A DNA stretch of 64,000 nucleotides. It comes from Lepisosteus oculatus (taxonomy: Eukaryota > Chordata > Actinopteri > Semionotiformes > Lepisosteidae). Below are positions 56,545-64,000 of the stretch, one piece after another; positions within the stretch are counted from its first letter, which is position 1; every line of letters begins with the position of its first letter. The notes below the pieces were generated by a model. That model had not been told where the DNA came from. It saw only the letters and a program-made list of their open reading frames with translations, and ran no database searches. Location of the stretch: positions 248,001-312,000 of the forward strand of contig NW_027168383.1 in assembly GCF_040954835.1 (NCBI RefSeq), in the 5' to 3' direction. The position numbers were made by a program, and so were the translations under genes.

Positions 56545-56562
56545 GCCCACCCAGGGACGCCA
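56545..56562 (-). other. perfect tRNA-Asn primer binding site
   Basis: TGGCGTCCCTGGGTGGGC (minus strand) is exactly complementary to the last 18 bases of vertebrate tRNA-Asn(GTT) including CCA. It lies five bases from the end of the LTR at 56568, in the standard position for minus-strand priming. Confidence 0.8.
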
Positions 56563-56567
56563 TTAAA

Positions 56568-57386
56568 TGTAATGGTTTGATGGGTTTACTGAGACAATTA
56601 TTTATTGTAGCAGTAATCACGAGATTGTTAGTTGGGGCTTTTAGAAAATCAATCGTCAGAACAACTAACAACGCACACACAGGGGTTCAATACACTAGAT
56701 ACATTTATTAATATAAATTGTCCACCAAACATATACTAGTCTGCCTGGATACGAGTGGCAGACCTTACTGTGAGGGTTATCAATATACAAGGTATATAAT
56801 CCCGAAGAGATGCAAACACAAAGAGATACACAACAGAGAATATATGTCAATATATATCGTTCAGTTACCAAATCGCTAATCAGTGTTATTACCCACTGTT
56901 ACTCTAAACTCGGAAGTAAATACATTACTCATGAATTAAATTGATAACAACTTGTGTTGAGGTACAATTGAATTCTCGAGACGCAATGTAGAACATGGGG
57001 TTTAGTTATCCACTGTGTATGGATTTGGAATTTCCCGGCACGAACACCAAACCAGCTGACAGGCTCTGTTGCAGCCTCTGTTCCAGCGGTTGTCCAATGG
57101 GCGTTGTCCCGGCGTCCTCTGGCTACCGGCCAACCAGTCAAGGTGCAGCTCGGAGTAGGACGAGCGGAGGAATCTGACTGCAGCGCGCAGGGCAGTCGTT
57201 GCTCCGAGGGGATCTACCAGCAGTCCGGCTGGCTGGTAGAAAGTCTCTATGCACAGAGTGTGACCGCGAGTCCTCACAAGTCACTCTTGTGCCTGGGAAG
57301 AAGCTGGTTCGTTCCCGGACCAGCACTGCTTCTGAATAAGCTATTCAGGTTGTCGACGAGGATCCAGCTGTAGGGTCCAACTGTCC
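56568..57386 (-). mobile_element. LTR of a related retroviral element, truncated
   Basis: Ends AACCATTACA on the minus strand. It shares many landmarks with 54920-56293 (GAGAATTCAATTG, ATACACTAGATAC-like tail, the run of 'acgcacacaca'), but is clearly a different subfamily. The outer end is cut off at about 57386 where the U4/tRNA-Gly array starts. Only a few hundred bases of internal sequence, up to about 56300, could belong to it; no coding part is seen. Confidence 0.75.
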
Positions 57387-57628
57387 AACACAAACACAAT
57401 CTGTAGTGTTTAGCGTGACATAGTCTTGCAGGCATCGTGCTGTCTCACTGCAATACTATACCGCTGGAGGAAACAGTCCATCTGGCCATGAAACTCATTT
57501 GAACGTCTAGCTACAGCAACTAACAATATCATGATTTATTCAGGATTTGTGGAATCAGCACGTCCCGGAGACAGCTTCCGAAATCGTGAGCATTCTCTGG
57601 TGGTGTCCTGCAGGGCTTTTGCGGGTGT

Positions 57629-57700
57629 GCGTTGGTGGTATAGTGGTGAGCATAGCTGCCTTCCAAGCAGTTGACCCGGGTTCGATTCCCGGCCAACGCA
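57629..57700 (+). tRNA. tRNA-Gly (TCC), array unit 1
   Basis: Identical as far as I can recall to the vertebrate tRNA-Gly(TCC) consensus: GCGTTGGTGGTATAGTGG, loop CTTCCAA, T arm CCGGGTTCGATTCCCGG, acceptor GCGTTGG/CCAACGC, discriminator A. Both boxes perfect. The first run of four T is about 60 nt downstream (57760), so a long 3' trailer is expected. Confidence 0.96.
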
Positions 57701-58509
57701 GTGGCGATTGGTTCTAAATGCTGTCATGAGCCTTGGATTGTGACTAGCAAAGCGAAGCCTTTTGAAAGAGCTAAAGAACTGCAAAACGGAATTGAAGGAG
57801 AATCTTACAGGGGATTCTGAGCGGTGTCTGCATACACGCAGTCCGATACGGGTGCTGAAAGCTTGAGCTACTCTCAATGTCATGCTGCCTTTCCCCGGAG
57901 TAAATCTGTTACATTGAAAGAATGCTTCTGGCAGGTTCAAAAAGGGACCCTTGTTAATTGGAGAAATCAATGATTTCGAATGAATTCTGTATGCGTTAAA
58001 AGACAGCTATACACAGAAAACATGCAGGACACTGCTCATGATGTCTCAGTGCGTTTTTTCCAAGCCATCTGACAAAGCCCGCCCACTGAAAACTGCAGCA
58101 CATCGTGTAAAGACGTTCAACTTTGTAACTACTGCACACACAGGAAGCAGAATAAATTCCACTTTTCAAACTGTCAAAGATGTGCTTTGCGAACGCTGCA
58201 GGACATCGCACAATCTCTTTTGAACGGGGACAAACCATTTCTTATGGGGCGCAGTAAGTACAGACGTTTAAAAAGCTCCACTCATGCCGACCATACAGCA
58301 TGAAGAAGCGCAACCTAACTTTGACAGACAAAAGCCGGGCGCCGCTACGAGCAATATGAAATCAAACTGACAGCACACGGCGTTTCGCGCTGACTCAAAA
58401 GTGATCTCGACAGACGCTGTTCTCTGCATAACGCTGAAAGAGCTAAAGAGCGTTTCTGTTGAGACGTAACAAGCTCGTTTCTTTCTACCATGATGTCACC
58501 ATGACCAAA

Positions 58510-58522
58510 TCTGTCTTTAAAC
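58510..58522 (-). terminator. snRNA 3' box, U4 unit 1
   Basis: The minus strand reads GTTTAAAGACAGA, an exact fit to the 3'-box consensus, 8 nt beyond the RNA end. Confidence 0.8.
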
Positions 58523-58529
58523 ACCTTGC

Positions 58530-58675
58530 TCAGTCTCTGACGAGACTGTCAAAAATTGCTTTCGCCGATTGTATTGCAAACCGGCGGAAGCGGGGTATTG
58601 GGAAAAGTTTTCAACTAGCAATAATCGCGCCTCGGCTAAACCTCACAGGCTACGATACTGCCACTGCGCAAAGCT
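58530..58675 (-). ncRNA. RNU4: U4 spliceosomal snRNA, array unit 1
   Basis: 146 nt, same layout as 23276-23421: AGCTTTGCGCAGTGG start, stem I string ATTATTGCTA, Sm site AATTTTTGA, 3' hairpin. The central stem-loop differs from the 23.3 kb copy at two paired positions and in both cases pairing is kept (A-T to G-C, T-G to T-A), which is the mark of selection on structure. The 5' stem-loop has the same CCTGTGAGG variant. Function: U4/U6 base pairing in the tri-snRNP. Confidence 0.93.
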
Positions 58676-58909
58676 GACGGTTGCTAGGCAACCGCGGGGA
58701 TCCTATGGAAATCGTTATCGATCGTCTCATGGCATGTCGTTGCGGTAACGCTTCATATTTGTCGTCTTCTTCTTCTTCTAGCTTGAGGTTTTGAAGAATT
58801 TCATGACAGACAAGGGCTCCGTTGGGAACAAAGGGCGTTGTGAGAAAACCGTTGCTTATTTTCAGCAGCAGAAATACAACCCTTTAAATACAAGATGACA
58901 GAACAATGA

Positions 58910-58926
58910 CGAAGGGCGTGCCGGGA
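58910..58926 (-). promoter_or_regulatory. SPH/Staf-like site of U4 unit 1, core altered
   Basis: The minus strand reads TCCCGGCACGCCCTTCG at -251 to -235, against TCCCGGCATGCCCTTCG at the 23.3 kb gene. The T of the ATGC core is C here, which should weaken ZNF143 binding. A GGGGGCGGG Sp1-type string remains beside it. Confidence 0.65.
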
Positions 58927-59328
58927 GGAACTCATGCACTACAGAGGAAAGGGGGCGGGCACGTACAGTTCACATTCAAGCCACAAGTACTCTTCTCGGA
59001 TGTTACACAAACAAATCCTAACGTCTTGAAAGCATTGCAGCATGTTTGTGTCCCACTTCCTGTGGCTGCAGGACGACTGACACGAACGGACAAACACAAT
59101 CTGTGGCGTTTAGCGTGACATAGTCTTGCAGGCATCGTGCTGTCTCACTGCAATACTATACCGCTGGAGGAAACAGTCCATCTGGCCATGAAACTCATTT
59201 GAACGTCTAGCTACAGCAACTAACAATATCATGATTTATTCAGGATGTGTGGAATCAGCACGTCCCGGAGACAGCTTCCGAAATCGTGAGCATTCTCTGG
59301 TGGTGTCCTGCAAGGCGCCTGTGGGCGT

Positions 59329-59400
59329 GCGTTGGTGGTATAGTGGTGAGCATAGCTGCCTTCCAAGCAGTTGACCCGGGTTCGATTCCCGGCCAACGCA
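59329..59400 (+). tRNA. tRNA-Gly (TCC), array unit 2
   Basis: Base-for-base the same as 57629-57700. The flanks differ slightly ('aaggcgcctgtgggcg' upstream), so it is a separate copy. Confidence 0.96.
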
Positions 59401-60212
59401 GTGGCGATTGGTTCCAAATGCTGTCATAAGCCTGGGATTGTGACTAGCAAAGCGAAGCCTTTTGAAAGAGCTAAAGAAGTGCAAAACGGAATTGAAGGAG
59501 AATCTTACAGGGGATTCTGAGCGTTGTCTGCATACACGCAGTCCGATACGGGTGCTGAAAGCTTGAGCTACTCTCAATGTCATGCTGCCTTTCCCCGGAG
59601 TAAATCTGTTACATTGAAAGAATGCTTCTGGCAGGTTCAAAAAGGGACCCTTGTTAATTGGAGAAAAGAAATGCATACAGAAATGAATTCTGTATGCGTT
59701 AAAAGACAGCTATACACAGAAAACATGCAGGACACTGCTCATGATGTCTCAGTGCGTTTTTCCAAGCCATCTGACAAAGCCCGCCCACTGAAAACTGCAG
59801 CAGATCGTGTAAAGACGTTCAACTTTGTAACTACTGCACGCACAGGAAGCAGAATAAATTCCTCTTTTCAAACTGGCAAAGGTTTGCTTTGCGAACGCTG
59901 CCGGACATCGCACAATCTCTTTTGAACGGGGACAAACCATTTCTTATGGGGCGCAGTAAGTACAGACGTTTAAAAAGCTCCACTCATGCCGACGATGCAG
60001 CATGAAGAAGCGCAACCTAACGTTTGACAGACAAAAGCCGGGCGCCGCTACGAGCAATATGAAATCAAACTGACAGCACACGGCGTTTCGCGCTGATTCA
60101 AAAGTGATCTCGACAGACGCTGTTCTCTGCATAACGCTGAAAGAGCTAAAGAGCGTTTCTATTGAGACGTAACAAGCTCGTTTCTTTCTACCATGATGTC
60201 ACCATGACCAAA

Positions 60213-60225
60213 TCTGTCTTTAAAC
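60213..60225 (-). terminator. snRNA 3' box, U4 unit 2
   Basis: Same as the unit 1 box, GTTTAAAGACAGA on the minus strand, 8 nt past the end of U4. Confidence 0.8.
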
Positions 60226-60232
60226 ACCTTGC

Positions 60233-60378
60233 TCAGTCTCTGACGAGACTGTCAAAAATTGCTTTCGCCGATTGTATTGCAAACCGGCGGAAGCGGGGTA
60301 TTGGGAAAAGTTTTCAACTAGCAATAATCGCGCCTCGGCTAAACCTCACAGGCTGCGATACTGCCACTGCGCAAAGCT
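60233..60378 (-). ncRNA. RNU4: U4 spliceosomal snRNA, array unit 2
   Basis: Same as unit 1 except for one base in the 5' stem-loop (TATCGCAGCC instead of TATCGTAGCC), which turns a U-G into a C-G pair. Sm site, 3' hairpin and 3' box are intact. Immediately upstream the sequence gacggtagccagg differs slightly from unit 1. Confidence 0.93.
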
Positions 60379-60612
60379 GACGGTAGCCAGGCAACCGCGG
60401 GGATCCTATGGAAATCGTTATCGATCGTCTCATGGCATGTCGTTGCGGTAACGCTTCATATTTGTCGTCTTCTTCTTCTTCTAGCTTGAGGTTTTGAAGA
60501 ATTTCATGACAGACAAGGGCTCCGTTGGGAACAAAGGGCGTTGTGAGAAAACCGTTGCTTATTTTCAGCAGCAGAAATACAACCCTTTAAATACAAGATG
60601 ACAGAACAATGA

Positions 60613-60629
60613 CGAAGGGCGTGCCGGGA
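60613..60629 (-). promoter_or_regulatory. SPH/Staf-like site of U4 unit 2, core altered
   Basis: Identical to the unit 1 site including the ACGC core. It lies 251 to 235 bp upstream of the U4 start. Confidence 0.65.
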
Positions 60630-61031
60630 GGAACTCATGCACTACAGAGGAAAGGGGGCGGGCACGTACAGTTCACATTCAAGCCACAAGTACTCTTCTC
60701 GGATGTTACACAAACAAATCCTAACGTCTTGAAAGCATTGCAGCATGTTTGTGTCCCACTTCCCGTGGCTGCAGGACGACTGACACGAACGGACAAACAC
60801 AATCTGTGGCGTTTAGCGTGACATAGTCTTGCAGGCATCGTGCTGTCTCACTGCAATACTATACCGCTGGAGGAAACAGTCCATCTGGCCATGAAACTCA
60901 TTTGAACGTCTAGCTACAGCAACTAACAATATCATGATTTATTCAGGATGTGTGGAATCAGCACGTCCCGGAGACAGCTTCCGAAATCGTGAGCATTCTC
61001 TGGTGGTGTCCTGCAGGGCGCCTGTGGGCGT

Positions 61032-61073
61032 ACGTTGGTGGTATAGTGGTGAGCATAGCTGCCTTCCAAGCAG
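61032..61073 (+). pseudogene. 5' part of tRNA-Gly (TCC), array unit 3
   Basis: Follows tRNA-Gly(TCC) from position 2 through the anticodon arm (CTGCCTTCCAAGCAG), with A in place of G1, then breaks off into 'aaaaatg'. The variable region, T arm and 3' acceptor strand are deleted together with about 25 bp of flank. The unit's U4 gene lies beyond the MITE edge and is absent. Confidence 0.85.
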
Positions 61074-61530
61074 AAAAATGTTTTCAAATGCTGTCATGAG
61101 CCTTGGATTGTGACTAGCAAAGCGAAGCCTTTTGAAAGAGCTAAAGCACTGCAAAACGGAATTGAAAGAGAATCTTACAGGGGATTCTGAGCGGTGTCTG
61201 CAAACATGCAGTCCGATACGGGTGCTGAAAGCTTGAGCTACTCTCAATGTCATGCTGCCTTTCCCCGGAGTAAATCTGTTTCATTGAAAGAATGCTTCTG
61301 GCAGGTTCAAAAAGGGACCCTTGTTAATTGGAGAAATCAATGATTTCGAATGAATTCTGTATGCGTTAAAAGACAGCTATACACAGAAAACATGCAGGAC
61401 ACTGCTCATGATGTTTCCCGAGCCGAAACACAGTGCGTTTTTCCAAGCCATCTGACAAAGCCCGCCCACTGAAAACTGCAGCAGATCGTGTAAAGACGTT
61501 CAACTTTGTAACTACTGCACGCACAGGAAG

Positions 61531-61966
61531 AACCAGGGAAAATCTGATCATGTTTCTCTATAACAACAATAAAAAAAAACATTATTTTACATATCACCTT
61601 TATGTGCAATAAAATTTATGCGCAAAGACATTTAAAATAGTCTTCTTTAGGTGTGAGGGTAGGAGTGGATCACAGCAGGCATAATTGGCAAATTAGGAAA
61701 ACAAAGAACTGGACAGGCGAGACATTTATCCAGAGAGCGAGTGATCAGAAAAAGGAACAGCTGTTACACCCAGGTTTTACGCTCTCTCTCTGTTGAATGA
61801 ATGAAAGCATTTTATTAAAAACGCGTTTGCGTTTGTCTGGGTATTTACTTTGTAATCTGTGGTTTACATCTACTGTATTGTTTTGAGATGCCACTTTTAA
61901 AGGTGATATGTAAAATAAAGTTTTTTATTATTGTTATAGAGAAACATGATCAGATTTTCCCTGGTT
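61531..61966. mobile_element. MITE with about 70-bp inverted ends
   Basis: Left arm 61531-61602 (AACCAGGGAAAATCTGATCA...) and right arm 61898-61966 are reverse complements with a few differences. The middle is about 290 bp with no coding potential. The superfamily is not clear; no target duplication could be fixed. It marks the end of the U4/tRNA array. Confidence 0.75.
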
Positions 61967-63404
61967 CAGAAAAAAGACGATTAAAATCTGTAATCTTTTC
62001 ACTTGTATGTCATCGGAAAATACAATCAGTTTCTGCTTTGTGTAAGGATGGTGTCAAAAAGTAATCTAAGTGGTGAGAAAGCTGTGCTCCTCAAAGCGCT
62101 TTACAGGATAAAAACAATAGTGGCTGGGCAAACGATTTTTTTTTATAGAAATACAAAATGAGATACTGTATAATGATGTGCATGAACAAAGTTATACTGC
62201 AATTTTCCTTAGATACGCGATTAAAAAAAATAAAAAATTTTGAATCCCTGGCGGAACACATTCCATAAGAATCAACGCTTTTATACAGTATATCGCCTTT
62301 AAACACATATATTTAAACGCGTTTACGATTTAAATCAAAACGTGATTCAAATCAATATAAATGTTTATTTTGTAACGCATAGGTGACTATTCATTGTTAT
62401 TAAAAAGACTTAAATTCGATCATGTTGTGATATTTAGAAATATAAATTTGTTTGGTGCGAGTGAGGTTTTATTTAATCTCTGACCCAGGGAAACGTTTAA
62501 TTTTTTCAAAGAAATGTTTGTTAAAAAATAAAGTCATAGTTCCATGGGATTCAATCACAGACCATGTGACATGGAAGTCAGGAACCTAACCCACAGCACC
62601 ACCAGTCGCATGCTGAGGGCTGAAAACTACAGAAACATTATCGACAATGTACAAATTTGATAAAGCTATAAAATAATGTAATTAGGCACAGAAGAAGTTT
62701 ATAGCACAGTACAATAATAAATGCTGACCATGAGTTTAGAAGCATAAATTACCTTACACTCAATTTAAACACAAGCTGTCTTTAGCCCTCTAAGCTGGTT
62801 CATACAGAAATGTAGAGATCCAGGCTCAGAACACACAGCTTCATTAGCGAATACATATGCAGGACAAGTGGAGAAGACGTTTTACAGTGGATGGATTTTT
62901 AGAAACATCCCATCAGTGACATCACTGAAGTCAACTCCTAGGTAACTGTCGTGTGGATAGTTTCACAAGAATCAGACAAAGGTTTAAGCATCGCTTGTTC
63001 TAGATAAAACTGCAAAAAAAAAACAACAACCCATAATGTACTTCTTTGCGGCTCTGTTTGCCCAAATCATATATTCACAACGTGAAATTAGAAAATAATA
63101 TTACGTAACCAAAATTCGCAATATGGAAACAGAACCTGTGTAATTGTTGACAGATTATGTACTTGTAACATTTTTACAAGACGAACTACAACATTTAAAA
63201 AATGACTTGTATGTACTTGATATCTCTAATCAATCCACTGCACTGCATTAAAACAAAACGAAAACTAAAACGCCCTGGGCATACCGTTTCGCGCTTCTGT
63301 AAATCAAGTTAAAAATATCTCAAGACCGATACTGGTCATAATGAAACCATCTTTCGTGTATGTTTTCTTTAAAGTACCGAGACCAGCCATATACTGTATA
63401 TATA
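61967..63404. other. AT-rich spacer with repeats
   Basis: Contains the 'cgctttacaggataaaaac' repeat (62092-62112), an AT-rich unit matching 46420-46680 inverted, and a minus-strand tRNA-headed repeat at 62495-62625. From 62640 to 63400 nothing is recognised. Confidence 0.5.
62495..62625 (-). repeat. tRNA-headed SINE-like repeat, copy 3
   Basis: The minus strand reads GGTGCTGTGGGTTAGGTTCC (A-box-like), then TGATTGAATCCC (B-box-like), then TTTTAACAAACATTTCTTTG. The copy at 26630-26745 is nearly the same. The head differs from that at 46310. Confidence 0.6.
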
Positions 63405-64000
63405 CAGTGCCTTGCGAAAGTATTCGGCCCCCTTGAACTTTTCAACCTTTTGCCACATTTCAGGCTTCAAACATAAAGATATAAATTTTTTATTTTATGT
63501 GAAGAATCACCAACAAGTGGGACACAATTGTGAAGTGGAACGAAATCTATTGGATTTTTGAAACTTTTTTAACTAATAAAAAAATGAAAAGTGGGGCGTG
63601 CAAAATTATTCGGCCCCTTTACTTTCAGTGCAGCAAACTCACTCCAGAAGTTCAGCGAGGATCTCTGAATGATCCAATCTTGTCCTAAATGACTGATGGT
63701 GATAAATAGAATCCACCTGTGTGTAATCAAGTCTCTGTATCAATGCACCTGCTCTGTGATAGTCTCAAGGTTCTGTTGAAAGCGCAGAGAGCATCATGAA
63801 GACCAAGGAACACACCAGGCAGGTCCGTAATACTGTTGTGGAGAAGTTTAAAGCCGGATTTGGATACAAAAAGATTTCCCAAGCTTCAAACATCCCAAGG
63901 AGCACTGTGCAAGCGATCATCTTGAAATGGAAGGAGTATCAGACCACTGCAAATCTACCAAGACCTGGCCGTCCCTCTAAACTTTCAGCTCAGACAAGGA
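63405..64000 (+). mobile_element. start of a second Tc1-type transposon, continues past the window
   Basis: Begins CAGTGCCTTGCGAAAGTATT after a TA at 63403-63404. The 5' arm through 63617 is nearly identical to the arm of the 31849-33477 element. The transposase reading frame opens at ATG 63796 and runs to the window edge (MKTKEHTRQVRNTVVEKFKA...), matching the other copy. Most of the enzyme and the far arm are outside the window. Confidence 0.95.
63796..64000 (+). CDS. Tc1-type transposase, N-terminal part only
   Basis: About 68 codons covering the paired-like DNA-binding domain and the PRPGRPSKLSAQTR linker. No difference from the 33086-32133 protein is seen over this part. Partial because the window ends. 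Confidence 0.93.
   Translation, partial: MKTKEHTRQVRNTVVEKFKAGFGYKKISQASNIPRSTVQAIILKWKEYQTTANLPRPGRPSKLSAQTR

Larger units (their letters stand above)
57387..61530. repeat. tandem array, 1.70 kb unit with tRNA-Gly and U4 genes
   Basis: Unit 1 runs from about 57388 to 59090, unit 2 to about 60793, and unit 3 is cut off at 61530 by a MITE. Spacing is 1700 bp between tRNA-Gly genes and 1703 bp between U4 genes. Units 1 and 2 differ at only scattered bases. Within each unit tRNA-Gly(TCC) points right and U4 points left, about 0.83 kb apart. A stray unit piece carrying U4 lies at 22740-23955 and another without genes at 13480-13870. Confidence 0.93.

Noticed and set aside
1-64000. CRISPR arrays, operons or bacterial signals
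   Set aside because: No regularly spaced short repeats. Introns, tRNA and snRNA genes, LINEs and Tc1 elements show vertebrate nuclear DNA.

Overview
The window is animal nuclear DNA, most likely from a ray-finned fish. Four things point there: a young Tc1-type transposon, L2-like and other LINE fragments, endogenous retrovirus fossils, and many dispersed tRNA and U4 snRNA genes with vertebrate consensus sequences. There is no prokaryotic gene organisation. The only host protein-coding signal is a short run of spliced exons at the left edge (149-1129). Species cannot be fixed from the sequence; a non-teleost fish is only a guess.

The bulk of the window is a scrambled supercluster of small-RNA genes. 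From 3.3 to 11.4 kb lie tRNA-Ile(AAT), Gly(GCC), Ser(AGA), Ser(TGA), Ser(GCT), a Thr-bodied tRNA with a CTT anticodon, Arg(ACG), a decayed Ser(CGA) and Arg(CCT). Between 20.2 and 26.1 kb the Ser(GCT)/Thr-like/Ser(CGA) block recurs in inverted orientation, 1.5 to 2 times, with a complete U4 snRNA gene (23276-23421) wedged in. A second tRNA run at 27.4-31.1 kb holds Asp, Val(CAC), Glu, His, Val(AAC), Pro, Ala and Met(CAT), plus Asp and Phe relics. A decayed Asn-Thr-Arg block sits at 13.9-16.8 kb and again, directly repeated, at 39.7-42.8 kb, followed by Ser(TGA) at 44 kb. At 57.4-61.5 kb there is a tandem array with a 1.70 kb period; each unit carries one tRNA-Gly(TCC) on the plus strand and one U4 gene on the minus strand, and the third unit is cut short.

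Mobile elements fill the rest: a decayed Tc1-like element joined to an L2-like LINE (11.4-13.4 kb), a near-complete 1.63 kb Tc1 element (31849-33477) and the start of a sister copy at the right edge (63405 onward), a LINE 3' end (47.2-47.7 kb), a MITE (61531-61966), tRNA-headed SINE-like repeats, and retroviral fossils. The fossils are a class-I-like ERV remnant (35.7-38.1 kb), a longer gag-pol element with one LTR (47.7-56.3 kb), a related LTR with a tRNA-Asn primer site (56.5-57.4 kb), a lone LTR (19.3-20.2 kb) and a Ty3/gypsy-type gag scrap (16.8-17.1 kb). All are broken.

The observations most worth following are: the duplicated Thr-bodied tRNA with a Lys anticodon; three U4-derived loci that have lost U6-pairing sequence but keep an Sm-type site and a perfect 3' hairpin; compensatory base changes between the U4 copies, which argue that they are, or recently were, functional; and the U4/tRNA-Gly tandem array. 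All calls come from reading the sequence by eye. No search, folding or alignment program was run.
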